DNA of 42,059 bases from Acidiferrobacterales bacterium (GCA_022340825.1 JAJDNE010000020.1:1-42059), one strand, 5' to 3'. Numbered from the stretch's first letter, positions 1 to 9,974 are shown. Notes: generated by a model from the sequence alone, not told the origin. Translations and numbers: made by a program.

Positions 1-2
1 AA

Positions 3-1361
3 TATATCGAGAACTCGACGATTACCAGCGACCTGCCACTGCTGACGGTAGCCGTGCAGCCCGAGCTGCCGGACAACAAATCCGTTGTTATTGCCGCGGT
101 GGTGCGCATGGAGCGGTTGCATAGCATCTCCGGTCGTTCAAGGGTGCTGGAAACGTTTATCCTGAACGAGAAAGGAGGTGTCGTCTCCCACGCCGACCTG
201 AGCCTGGTGGCGACACGCGGCAAGGCGGACTGGATACCGTCTCAGGAAATCAACGCCAACATTCCTGTAGTCGGTACCACCATTAATTACAACCACAACG
301 ACGTGGCGATGATCGGTAGCCTGTTCCAGGTCGGCTTCGGCAGCCTGGTGGCAGTGGCGGAGATTCCCGAGAGCTCGGCGTTCCTGAGTACCCGCGAACT
401 ACTCAACAACCTGATGATTGTCGCGCTGGCACTACTAAGTTTCTTCACCCTTGTCACCCTGTTCTGGTCCAAGCGACTGACCCGGCCAATCGAGATTCTG
501 TCGACAGCAGCGAAGTACATTGGTGCCGGCAAGTTCAACGTGATGGTGAACCATGCCTCCAAGGACGAGGTGGGGGATCTGGCCAGATCATTTAACGTCA
601 TGGCAGCCGAGCTGAAAAAACGCGCCGATGCGCTGGAAGAGGCACAACAAGCGCTGGTGCATTCGGAAAAGATGTCGGCCTTCGGCCAGATGAGCGCCGG
701 TATTGCCCACGAGGTCAAGAACCCGCTGGCCGGTATCCTCGGTTACGTGCAGCTGTCGAAGCGCAAACTCGATCCCGATCACCCGATCATAAAAAATCTC
801 GACATTATCGAAAAGGAAACGCGCCGATGCACAGATATCGTGAGCAACCTGATGCGTTTCGCGCGACAGGAAAAGGTTGAATACGTTCCGCTGGACGTGA
901 ACAAGGTGGTCGAGGAGGCGTTAGACATCGTCGATCACCAGCTCGGTATCAAGCACGTGAAAATAGAGAAAGTGTTCGAACATGACCTGCCCCAGATTCG
1001 CGGTGATGCCAACCAGTTGCAACAGGTGTTGATGAATTTTGCGATCAACTCGCAGCAGGCGATGGAAGAAACCGGCGGCGGTGTTTTCCGCACGACCACG
1101 CGGCGCGGTAACAAGGGCTTTATCGAGATAATTGTGCACGATACCGGCCCGGGTATACCGGAGGAAATACAGGATCAAATTTTTGAACCGTTTTTTACGA
1201 CCAAGCGCGCCGGTGAAGGAACTGGCCTGGGTCTTGCAGTGACTTACGGCATTATCAAGGAGCATGGCGGCGATATCCGGGTGCGCAGCAAGGCAGGAAA
1301 CGGCACGACGTTTATTATTTCCCTGCCGGTATCGACTGGCAGAAAGCCCGGGACCGGCTAG
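3..1361 (+). CDS. Sensor histidine kinase (HAMP, HisKA, HATPase_c), 5' end outside window
   Basis: Frame stays open from base 3, so the GTG at 54 is probably not the true start. H-box 'MSAGIAHEVKNPLAG', N-box 'QQVLMNFAINSQQAM', G-boxes 'DTGPGIP' and 'GTGLGLAV'; HAMP-like segment after a TM helix. Confidence 0.93.
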   Translation, partial: YIENSTITSDLPLLTVAVQPELPDNKSVVIAAVVRMERLHSISGRSRVLETFILNEKGGVVSHADLSLVATRGKADWIPSQEINANIPVVGTTINYNHNDVAMIGSLFQVGFGSLVAVAEIPESSAFLSTRELLNNLMIVALALLSFFTLVTLFWSKRLTRPIEILSTAAKYIGAGKFNVMVNHASKDEVGDLARSFNVMAAELKKRADALEEAQQALVHSEKMSAFGQMSAGIAHEVKNPLAGILGYVQLSKRKLDPDHPIIKNLDIIEKETRRCTDIVSNLMRFARQEKVEYVPLDVNKVVEEALDIVDHQLGIKHVKIEKVFEHDLPQIRGDANQLQQVLMNFAINSQQAMEETGGGVFRTTTRRGNKGFIEIIVHDTGPGIPEEIQDQIFEPFFTTKRAGEGTGLGLAVTYGIIKEHGGDIRVRSKAGNGTTFIISLPVSTGRKPGTG

Positions 1362-1392
1362 AATTAAACCATACAAAAAAGGATTTTATTGA

Positions 1393-2346
1393 ATGTTAAC
1401 GAAAGTGCTTGTCGTAGACGATGACATGTCCATCCGGTCCATGGTGGGCGAGGTGCTGTCCGATGAGGGTTATGATGTCACGCTGGCCGCCAGTGCGGAG
1501 GAGGCCCTGCAGGCGTTTCGTAGAGATCGTTATGGCCTGGTAGTGACCGACATCCGTATGGGTGGCATGAGCGGTGTTGAGTTGCTGAAGGAAATCAAGC
1601 TGATTGACCCGATCGTCCACGTGATTGTCATGACCAGTTACGCATCCATCGATTCGGCCGTTGCCGTGATCAAAGCCGGCGCCTACGATTACCTCCTCAA
1701 ACCATTTGAAGACCTCGAGCTGGTTGTCAGTGCTGCCAATCGGGCCATGCAGAGTGTGCGCCTGATAAGGGAAAAAGAAGTGCTGGTGCAAACCCTGGTG
1801 CAGAAAAATGTCGAACTGGAACAGGCGAATGTTCGTTTACAGGAGATCGCGGTTCGCGATGGCCTGACAGGCCTGCACAACCATCGATATTTCCAGGAAA
1901 TACTTTCCAAGGAGACTGCCAGGTCATCCAGGTACAACCGGGACCTGTCGCTGTTGTTCCTCGATGTTGATGATTTCAAAAAATATAACGATACCCACGG
2001 GCATCAACTCGGCGATACGCTGTTAAAACAACTCTCCCATATTATTAAGGACACAATGCGCGAAGGCGATATCGTTGCCCGTTATGGTGGTGAGGAATTC
2101 GTGGTGATCCTGCCCGAGACCGATAAAACCTACGCGATCCAGGTAGCCGACAAGTTGCGCAAGCTGGTGGAGGATTACGCATTCCACGGAGAGGAGACTC
2201 AGCCGCATGGCAAGGTAACAATCAGTCTCGGGGTATCGAGCAGGATTACCGAAGACCGTACTGCGGCTTCGCTGATTCAACGCGCCGACCAGGCGCTTTA
2301 CAAGGCCAAAAGTGAAGGCAAGAACTGCGTCCGCGCCGCATCTTGA
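1393..2346 (+). CDS. Response regulator with diguanylate cyclase output (REC-GGDEF)
   Basis: REC 'VLVVDDD...VVTDIRM...LKPFED'; active-site 'YGGEEF' preceded by RxxD (REGD) at I-site spacing. Confidence 0.95.
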   Translation: MLTKVLVVDDDMSIRSMVGEVLSDEGYDVTLAASAEEALQAFRRDRYGLVVTDIRMGGMSGVELLKEIKLIDPIVHVIVMTSYASIDSAVAVIKAGAYDYLLKPFEDLELVVSAANRAMQSVRLIREKEVLVQTLVQKNVELEQANVRLQEIAVRDGLTGLHNHRYFQEILSKETARSSRYNRDLSLLFLDVDDFKKYNDTHGHQLGDTLLKQLSHIIKDTMREGDIVARYGGEEFVVILPETDKTYAIQVADKLRKLVEDYAFHGEETQPHGKVTISLGVSSRITEDRTAASLIQRADQALYKAKSEGKNCVRAAS

Positions 2347-2671
2347 CGTTCTCCACGACGCGGGCGTTGCGCCCGACGACCAGGGTGTCGCCATCATTCA
2401 CGCGCACGACCGGGATCCGCACCCCTACTCCCACTGACAACATTCACGTCACGCCCCCGCGTGTCGTCGACTGGCACCATCAATTTGCGAGCAATCCTGG
2501 CGAGTGAATCGCCCCGGGCACATGCCCGGGGCCAGGGAACATATCCGAGCCTTGGCTGGAGATGTAATAACCCTGAAACCGTTTAAAAAGGGATATTCTG
2601 AGGCCCGGCTGGCTGGCAACTGCGCCGGGCTATTCGATCTCGTGGGAGCAAACACGAAAATGCTGGAAATT

Positions 2672-2748
<77 letters not shown>

Positions 2749-2831
2749 ACACGAGGCGCGGACTATACAGCCGAAATATAGGATTTTCAAGGGAAATTCC
2801 GGCGTTGCCGGGCATTTCTCATGCGGAATCT

Positions 2832-3575
2832 CTAGTCCTGGGCAACCGGTGTCGGTGCGCCAACGGACTGAAGATATTCGGCGCAATATGCGAAGGCGAC
2901 CCAGGCCAGCAGCTCGCCAATGACGCTCAACCCGATCACCACGGCATCGGCAAAATCAGCCGGGAGGAGCATTAGCAGAAACGGTGGTATCAGCAGCAAG
3001 GCTGCAAGAAATCCAGCCTGCGATATCCGATTCCGCCCAATTCGGAAGGCCTCGGCCAGGGTTTCAAGCAGGCGAAAATTACCTCGAACAAACACTAGCG
3101 GTAGCCAGTAGACAAACACGAGCGCTAGCACCGATACGATCGCGGACAAATACCGCGCGTAGGTCTTGAACAGGACACCGGGCTCGATGCCCGTGAACAC
3201 CTGAATGAATACCACCAAAACATTTATCGCTAACAATCCAAGCAGTCCTGCCTTGAGGGACAATAGTATGAAGGCTGAAAAGATTCGGCGGGCGTTCGCC
3301 AGGGCCATGGGAATCTGGATCACCGACTGGCTAACGGCGAATGACTGGTAAATACCCGCTGCGAGAAAGAACAGCCCCATGAACAGGGCGGTAAATACCA
3401 GCGGTGCATACAGGCTGCTGACATTCTCACCGAATGACGCCAGGTCGACCCGCAACAACAGCAGCAAGGCCACCTGATAACCGGCAAACAACCAGATCGC
3501 CGGGCTCATGAACGTGCGAACGAACGCACGAATGCGTCGGGTGTTTTCGTTGGATTGAGGTTGCTGTTCAGTCAT
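2832..3575 (-). CDS. Multi-pass membrane protein of unknown function
   Basis: 247-aa ORF with several hydrophobic helices and a hydrophilic N-terminus. Confidence 0.75.
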   Translation of the reverse strand: MTEQQPQSNENTRRIRAFVRTFMSPAIWLFAGYQVALLLLLRVDLASFGENVSSLYAPLVFTALFMGLFFLAAGIYQSFAVSQSVIQIPMALANARRIFSAFILLSLKAGLLGLLAINVLVVFIQVFTGIEPGVLFKTYARYLSAIVSVLALVFVYWLPLVFVRGNFRLLETLAEAFRIGRNRISQAGFLAALLLIPPFLLMLLPADFADAVVIGLSVIGELLAWVAFAYCAEYLQSVGAPTPVAQD

Positions 3576-3597
3576 GCGGTTGAGAAGTCAGAATCAC

Positions 3598-4365
3598 TTA
3601 ATCCAGTCTTACGCTGTCGATATCACGTCGCTCCACCCAAAGCGCCGTCGCGCCGGCGACTGCAGCGGGCATGATCAACAGATTAATAATAGGAATAAGC
3701 GTCGCCACCATTACTGCGCCGCCAAATCCCAGCGTGAGCATACGATTCTTGCGCAACCACTTTCTGACATCGTTGAAATATTTATTGTGATTATTCATCG
3801 GGTAGGACACATACTCGAGCGCCATCATCCATGCACCAACAATCGGCGTGAGGACCGCGGCCGGAGGCCCGGTAATGATGTTGATTAGCGGCAGGAAAGT
3901 GGCAATCAGTAGCACCAGCCAGATAACAAGAAACACCATGTATTTCCTTATTTCACCAGAAATCGATCGCACGATATCGATGAAGAAATGACTTCGTCGC
4001 GGCCTGGACTGGATCTCAGCCGGCACCAGCCGCCGCTCAACCTGTTCGGATAATAATCCGTTAAATGGCGCCCCGATCAGATTAAGTATCAAGGTGAACA
4101 GGAAGAAGCTCAGAATCACTACCACCAACCCCAATAGAAGCCAGACGATTATCCCGATTAAGCCCGACATCCACCAGGCATCTCCCTGGGGCAGAAATTT
4201 CTGCAGGAACTCCGTAATGCCGGTTGCCCCAACCCATACCAGGCCGCCGAAAACCAGCACATTAACGACGATCGGGGCAATAAAATAGCGACGTAATCCG
4301 GGTTGACGAATTAATCTGAATCCTTTCAACAGATAGCCTACTCCGGCTGCGAAATCTGCAAACAC
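3598..4365 (-). CDS. CysZ/EI24-family membrane protein
   Basis: 'FADFAAGVGYLLKGFRLIRQPGLRRYFIAPIVVNVLVF' and 'NLIGAPFNGLLSEQVE' resemble CysZ/EI24. GTG start at 4365 has GGAG 8 nt upstream; the ORF track extends to 4455. Confidence 0.75.
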   Translation of the reverse strand: MFADFAAGVGYLLKGFRLIRQPGLRRYFIAPIVVNVLVFGGLVWVGATGITEFLQKFLPQGDAWWMSGLIGIIVWLLLGLVVVILSFFLFTLILNLIGAPFNGLLSEQVERRLVPAEIQSRPRRSHFFIDIVRSISGEIRKYMVFLVIWLVLLIATFLPLINIITGPPAAVLTPIVGAWMMALEYVSYPMNNHNKYFNDVRKWLRKNRMLTLGFGGAVMVATLIPIINLLIMPAAVAGATALWVERRDIDSVRLD

Positions 4366-4545
4366 TAAAATATCTCCACGGTTGACCCGGTTGGTACGTG
4401 GCCGAATGCTACCCGAGAACAGCAGCCACCAGCAAACACCTTTGATCCTCGACAATAAATCGGGATGCAGGCATTGTTAACCTGAGTTTTGCGAAGATAC
4501 GACAGACGGTACTGAATCACTTATTACTGACACAGGTATTCCCCC

Positions 4546-5313
4546 ATGTTCCCACGCATAACCAGAACAACGATGCTGACCGCACTCACGGTGTTCAACC
4601 TCGCATCGATCGCACCGGCACAGGCTTTGGACGCCGCGGCGATCATCAAGGCGGCAATGGACCAGTGGCGCGGCACCAGTTCGCACTCCACTATGTCCAT
4701 GACCATTCACCGACCCGACTGGGAACGCACGATGGTCATGGAGGGCTGGACTGCCGGCGACAAGAAATCCCTGGTTCGGGTGCTGGAACCGAAAAAGGAC
4801 GCCGGTAACGGTACCTTATTAATAGGTGACAACATGTGGACCTTCTCTCCGAAGGTAAATCGCGTGATAAAAATTCCGTCAAGTATGATGAACCAGAGCT
4901 GGATGGGTTCTGATTTTTCCAACAAGGACATTGCACGCTCCGCCGACATCATCGATCAGTACCACCACAGTCTTCTTGAAACGCAAACCGCCGACGGACA
5001 CAAGGTCTACGTTATTCAATCCGTGCCCAAGGAAGATGCACCAGTTGTATGGGGAAAGGAAGTCCTGCGAATTCGGGATGACTATGTTTTGCTGGAACAC
5101 ACGTTTTTTGATCAGGACATGAAACCGGTTAAACGCATGAAGACGTCAAAGGTGGGTATGATGGGCGGGCGCATGGTGGCATTGCAGGAACGCATGGCCA
5201 AAATCGAGACCAAGGATGAATATACCGAATTCAAAATGTTGTCAGCCAAGTTCGATATAAGCGTACCTGGCAGCACCTTCACGTTGTCAAACCTGAGGAA
5301 CCCCAGGTTCTAG
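4546..5313 (+). CDS. LolA-like outer-membrane lipoprotein-sorting protein
   Basis: Signal peptide MFPRITRTTMLTALTVFNLASIAPAQA; 'LLIGDNMWTFSPKVNRVIKIPSSMMNQSWMGSDFSNKDIAR' is characteristic of the LolA-like sorting family; adjacent FtsX/ABC genes. Confidence 0.85.
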   Translation: MFPRITRTTMLTALTVFNLASIAPAQALDAAAIIKAAMDQWRGTSSHSTMSMTIHRPDWERTMVMEGWTAGDKKSLVRVLEPKKDAGNGTLLIGDNMWTFSPKVNRVIKIPSSMMNQSWMGSDFSNKDIARSADIIDQYHHSLLETQTADGHKVYVIQSVPKEDAPVVWGKEVLRIRDDYVLLEHTFFDQDMKPVKRMKTSKVGMMGGRMVALQERMAKIETKDEYTEFKMLSAKFDISVPGSTFTLSNLRNPRF

Positions 5314-5316
5314 CTG

Positions 5317-6552
5317 ATGGGAATTGTCTTCCATCTTGCCTGGCGCAATCTCTGGCGCAATCGTCGTCGTACCTGGCTCACTGCAGGCGCCATCGCATTT
5401 TCCACAATCCTGCTGGTGCTGTGGGTGCCCATTCAGTTTGGTGCCTACGAAATAATGATCAATGCCAGCCTGGCAGTGTTCCCGGGTCACGCACAGATAC
5501 AACGCCCCGGTTACCAGGAAAAGCCGAAGATTCGCAACGCGATCGACAACGCTGAAACACTCGCGAAGAAATTACGCGCCAGTAATCAATTTGTCGGCGT
5601 GGCCACCCGTGCCCAGGGGTTCGCGTTGCTGTCATCAGGAACGCGTAGTTATGGTGCACAGGTAGTCGGCGTCGAACCGGTATTTGAAAGCGGCACTTCA
5701 AGCATTCCCGGCCTGGTGAAAAAGGGTCGCTACCTGTCAGGAATTGACGCACAGGAAATGGTAATTGGTGCCGCACTGGCACGGAATCTCAAGATTAAGA
5801 TTGGCGACGAAGTGACGCTTATTGGCGGCGGCAAGGATGGTTCCGTGGCGGCGGCAATACTGCCGGTAGTCGGAATTTTTGAAAGTGGCTCAAACGAACT
5901 AGACCGGTTTTTCTCGGAAATTCCGCTCCATACCTTTCAGAATATCTTCAGCATGGGTCATTCCGCCCATGCGATTGCCATTGTTGGTAAAACGGTTGAA
6001 GAACAGGACTCGCTACTCACTGCGTTGAGACAGGAGACAAAGGACCGAAACGATATTGTTATTCTTGGCTGGGAACAACTGGTCCCGGGATTAAAAGAAG
6101 GTATCCAGGTTGACAAGGTATCGGGATTTATTTTCTACGGAATCCTGATTGCGGTGGTGGTCTTCAGCATTCTTAACACGTTCCTGATGTCTGTACTGGA
6201 ACGCACCCGGGAATTTGGACTGATGCTCGCACTGGGGTCACGCCCAAAGAGAATCGCCATGTTGATGATGCTTGAATCCACCCTGCTAACGCTGATGGGC
6301 CTTATCATCGGAATGACTATCGGTAGCGCGCTGGTGTACTGGGTTCATATCGTTGGTTTTGCTTATCCCGGCATGGAAGATCTGGCCCAACAATACAACA
6401 TGCCGGGTCTATCGCGCCTCTATCCGCAACTGGATTTGTTCAATTTCCTGATTGGTCCGGGGAGCATTTTCATCGCGACCAACATCGTTGCCTGGATACC
6501 GGTATTGAGAATCCGCAAACTGGAACCCGTGGAGGCAATGCGCACCATATGA
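5317..6552 (+). CDS. ABC transporter permease (FtsX/LolCE/MacB-like)
   Basis: N-terminal TM, large periplasmic domain, three C-terminal TMs; 'LNTFLMSVLERTREFGLMLALGSRPKRIAMLMMLES' typical of FtsX domain; 3 bp after the previous stop. Confidence 0.92.
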   Translation: MGIVFHLAWRNLWRNRRRTWLTAGAIAFSTILLVLWVPIQFGAYEIMINASLAVFPGHAQIQRPGYQEKPKIRNAIDNAETLAKKLRASNQFVGVATRAQGFALLSSGTRSYGAQVVGVEPVFESGTSSIPGLVKKGRYLSGIDAQEMVIGAALARNLKIKIGDEVTLIGGGKDGSVAAAILPVVGIFESGSNELDRFFSEIPLHTFQNIFSMGHSAHAIAIVGKTVEEQDSLLTALRQETKDRNDIVILGWEQLVPGLKEGIQVDKVSGFIFYGILIAVVVFSILNTFLMSVLERTREFGLMLALGSRPKRIAMLMMLESTLLTLMGLIIGMTIGSALVYWVHIVGFAYPGMEDLAQQYNMPGLSRLYPQLDLFNFLIGPGSIFIATNIVAWIPVLRIRKLEPVEAMRTI

Positions 6553-7784
6553 TGAAGCGAACATTGCCATTACTTGCCACCCTGGGTTGGCGTAATCTCT
6601 GGCGTCACCCGAAACGCACTTTCGTTATCCTGTTCGCGATCACACTCGGCGTTTGGTTCATGGTCATCAGCGCCGGCATGATGGTCGGCATTATCGAGCA
6701 ACAGGTACGCGATACTATCTTCAATCTCACTGGTCACGCGCAGATTCATAATCCGGAATATCGCGATGATCCAGCCATCGAACACTCCATGCCACCGCCA
6801 ACACCGGCAATGCTTGAAATTCTGAACAGCCCGAAGGTGAAGCAATGGAGTTCGCGCGTACGCTTGCCCGCTGTCGTCATGAGCGAGCGTGAATCCCGCG
6901 GCGTAACGCTGGTCGGCATCGATCCGAAACACGAGCAAGGATTGTCTCTCATAGGCGAACCCGTTGTTGAAGGTCGCGCACTGGAGTCGATTGATGATGA
7001 CGGTATTGTCATCGGCAGACGCATGGCAGAAAAACTCGAAACCCGGGTAGGAAAACGTATCGTCGTCATGTCGCAGAACAAAAACAAGGAAGTAGCGGAT
7101 CGCGGCTTTCGCATTGTCGGCTTGTACCGTGCCGAACTGGAATCAACGGAAACTGCCTATGTATTTACCGGTCGTAAGACTGCGCAAAAACTCCTTGGTT
7201 TAAACGACGATTTATCCGAGATAGCCTTGATCACATATTCACGTGACGGGCTGGAGCCACTGGTCGCAAGCCTGCGCCAGGCCGCTCCGACACTGGAAAC
7301 CAAATCCTGGAAAGAACTGGAACCATTGATGGTTTCGGCGCTGAAGGTCTACGACAACTTCATGATCATCTGGTACCTGATTATCTTTGGCGCCATGGCC
7401 TTCGGGCTAACCAACACCATGCTCATGGCCATCTTCGAACGAACCCGGGAAATTGGTCTGTTCCAGGCACTGGGAATGCGGCCACGATATATCGTCGGCC
7501 AGGTATTGATGGAAACTTTCATCCTGCTGTTGATCGGTGTCGCGCTGGGCAACCTGACAGGCTGGTTTACCTCTGATGTAATCTTTGCGGATGGTATTGA
7601 CCTTACCGAATTTGCCCGGGGCATGGAGAGTTTCCAGATGAGCAGCATCATGCGCTTCCAGCTTGAAGCCCGCGACCTGATTACGATCAACCTGATGGTG
7701 ATCGTGCTCGGCCTGCTGGCCAGCCTCTACCCTGCTTTGAAAGCAGCCCGTTATGTCCCCGTTGAAGCCATTACAAGGACCTGA
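6549..7784 (+). CDS. ABC transporter permease (FtsX/LolCE/MacB-like), paralogue of the preceding gene
   Basis: 'TNTMLMAIFERTREIGLFQALGMRPRYIVGQVLMETF'; starts inside the previous stop (4-bp overlap). Confidence 0.92.
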   Translation: MMKRTLPLLATLGWRNLWRHPKRTFVILFAITLGVWFMVISAGMMVGIIEQQVRDTIFNLTGHAQIHNPEYRDDPAIEHSMPPPTPAMLEILNSPKVKQWSSRVRLPAVVMSERESRGVTLVGIDPKHEQGLSLIGEPVVEGRALESIDDDGIVIGRRMAEKLETRVGKRIVVMSQNKNKEVADRGFRIVGLYRAELESTETAYVFTGRKTAQKLLGLNDDLSEIALITYSRDGLEPLVASLRQAAPTLETKSWKELEPLMVSALKVYDNFMIIWYLIIFGAMAFGLTNTMLMAIFERTREIGLFQALGMRPRYIVGQVLMETFILLLIGVALGNLTGWFTSDVIFADGIDLTEFARGMESFQMSSIMRFQLEARDLITINLMVIVLGLLASLYPALKAARYVPVEAITRT

Positions 7785-7786
7785 TC

Positions 7787-8473
7787 ATGTCTACCGTGAC
7801 TCTTCACAAAGTCTGTAAAACATTCGGTGAAGGAAAACTCGCTGTTCACGCACTGCGGGATATCGATCTCGAGGTTGGCAACGGCGATTTCGTCTGCCTT
7901 TCGGGACCATCGGGTTCTGGTAAAACCACCCTGTTGAACATGATTGGCGGGCTTGATAGACCCACCAGTGGCGAGATTACGGTCGCTAATCAGCGTGTCG
8001 ACCAGATGGATAAGGGCGAGTTGGCTGAAATACGTCTGCGAAATATCGGTTTTGTTTTCCAGGCCTACAATCTCATTCCTGTGCTGAGCGCCCGCGAGAA
8101 TGTAGAATTCGTTATGCAGCTGCAGGGCATACCGCCAGAAATCCGTCACCAGAAATCAAAAGAAATTCTGGCAGAAGTCGGACTGAACGGCATGGAAGAC
8201 AGAAAACCGGCGGAGCTGTCCGGCGGCCAGCAACAACGCGTTGCAGTCGCGCGCGCGCTGGTTTCAGAACCTGCCTTGATACTCGCCGATGAACCGACGG
8301 CCAACCTGGATTCCGTTACTGCCGAGAAGCTTGTGGAGCTACTGCGCCATCTGAATGATGAACATGGTATTACCTTTGTGATATCTACCCACGACAAAAT
8401 GGTGATGGGTCATGCACGCCGTTTGCTGAAAATGCACGACGGCAAGATTATTGATGATATTCAGCAACGCTAG
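7787..8473 (+). CDS. ABC transporter ATP-binding protein (LolD/MacB-like)
   Basis: Walker A 'GPSGSGKTT', signature 'LSGGQQQRVAVARAL', Walker B 'ALILADEPTANLD'. Confidence 0.95.
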   Translation: MSTVTLHKVCKTFGEGKLAVHALRDIDLEVGNGDFVCLSGPSGSGKTTLLNMIGGLDRPTSGEITVANQRVDQMDKGELAEIRLRNIGFVFQAYNLIPVLSARENVEFVMQLQGIPPEIRHQKSKEILAEVGLNGMEDRKPAELSGGQQQRVAVARALVSEPALILADEPTANLDSVTAEKLVELLRHLNDEHGITFVISTHDKMVMGHARRLLKMHDGKIIDDIQQR

Positions 8474-9698
8474 GAAAATCATCGGGCTCGCTTTGCTTCT
8501 CTGGCCACTCGCCAGTTTTGCTGGCGACTGGCAGTTTGGCGGCGATGTAAAATATCAGGCCGCGATTAATCTCTACGATGCAACTTCCATCTTTGGCTCC
8601 GGTGGAAACGTCGCCGCGCTGGACCAGAATGCCAATCTGCGACTGAAAGCAGAAAAACGGGATGGAAGCTGGGACTACAAGATCCATTACGAAATTGGCG
8701 CAATATATAGCGATTCACTTGAGGCGTCGCGCTCACTGCCGATATTGCCCTTCCCGCTCTACGCCTTACCGAACGACAACAATCGACTCTTCAATTTAAC
8801 ATCAGTTATCTATGACGAAGGCCGAGCTGCAGTTGCACAGAGGCTGGACCGCGCTTCGGTTGGCTATGCGAAAGGGAATTTCGTTTTTCGTGCGGGTCGC
8901 GATGCGATTAGCTGGGGTAATGGTGTCCTGTTTCAACCCATGGATATCTTTAATCCATTTTCGCCGACCGCGATCGACAAGGAGTATAAGTCTGGCGATG
9001 ACATGCTCTATTCGCAATGGCTATTCGAATCGGGAAGTGACTTCCAGGGCGTCGCGGTAGCACGACGTAATGCAGCAGGCGTTTTTGATCCATCTGATTC
9101 GTCGCTGGCCGGCAAATATCATGGCCGTATTGGTACATTTGGAATCGATCTCCTTCTCGCCAATCATTACGACGAGAGATTCACTGCCCTCGGCTTGATT
9201 ACTGATTGGCGCGGTGCGGTTTTCCGAAGTGATAGCACGCTGAGTACCACTGATGATGGCGTTATCTATAGCGGCGTCAGCAATGTCAGCTACTCGTGGG
9301 TCTGGTGGGACCATAACTTCAGCGGATTCGCCGAGTACAATAGAAATGGATTTGGTATTGGCAATGGCGACTACAGTACGTTACCGCCACCGTTGGTCGA
9401 GCGAATTGCCAGGGGGGAAGTGTTTACTCTCGGCCTGGACAACGCTGCAGCGGGTGTAACCATCGAATTGACGCCACGCTGGCAGTTCTCACCAACAATC
9501 ATCGCCAACCTGAATGACCACAGTTACCTCTGGCAATTCGCAGCCAACTACGACTGGAAACAGAACGCTACCCTCCTGATTGGCGGCATCATCCCGGTGG
9601 GTCCACTGGGTACGGAATACGGCGGGATACCCATTGGGGGTGGTCAATACTACAGCCCGCCAGTCAGTGCCTACGTTCGACTCGCTTATTACTTCTGA
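8454..9698 (+). CDS. Putative outer-membrane beta-barrel protein
   Basis: Signal peptide MIFSNARKIIGLALLLWPLASFAG, alternating amphipathic strands, C-terminal 'VRLAYYF' with terminal Phe (beta-signal-like); overlaps the ATPase gene by 20 bp. ORF track TTG at 8451, ATG at 8454. Confidence 0.8.
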   Translation: MIFSNARKIIGLALLLWPLASFAGDWQFGGDVKYQAAINLYDATSIFGSGGNVAALDQNANLRLKAEKRDGSWDYKIHYEIGAIYSDSLEASRSLPILPFPLYALPNDNNRLFNLTSVIYDEGRAAVAQRLDRASVGYAKGNFVFRAGRDAISWGNGVLFQPMDIFNPFSPTAIDKEYKSGDDMLYSQWLFESGSDFQGVAVARRNAAGVFDPSDSSLAGKYHGRIGTFGIDLLLANHYDERFTALGLITDWRGAVFRSDSTLSTTDDGVIYSGVSNVSYSWVWWDHNFSGFAEYNRNGFGIGNGDYSTLPPPLVERIARGEVFTLGLDNAAAGVTIELTPRWQFSPTIIANLNDHSYLWQFAANYDWKQNATLLIGGIIPVGPLGTEYGGIPIGGGQYYSPPVSAYVRLAYYF

Positions 9699-9974
9699 TC
9701 AGTCGAAGTCGTAGTGCTTCTCGACGGCCTGCGTAATTTCCCACGTGCATGAAAGACCGGCGGGAAATATCACCAGGTCCCCGGCTTGTATCTGCACCGG
9801 TTCTCCTCCATCCGGCGTCACGATCGCCTCCCCGTCCAACAGGTAACAGGTTTCCTTGGTGTCGTATTTCCAGGGAAACGTCGATTCTTCCTTGGTCCAT
9901 ATCGGCCAGTCATAAACCCCGATTACGTCCAGCTTGGCCGGGGACGGGTTGTGCTCCACACTTATTTCACTCAT
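9699..9974 (-). CDS. Cupin-domain protein
   Basis: 91 aa; 'KETCYLLDGEAIVTPDGGEPVQIQAGDLVIFPAGLSCTWEI' is a single cupin fold of the cupin_3/DUF861 kind. Confidence 0.85.
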   Translation of the reverse strand: MSEISVEHNPSPAKLDVIGVYDWPIWTKEESTFPWKYDTKETCYLLDGEAIVTPDGGEPVQIQAGDLVIFPAGLSCTWEITQAVEKHYDFD

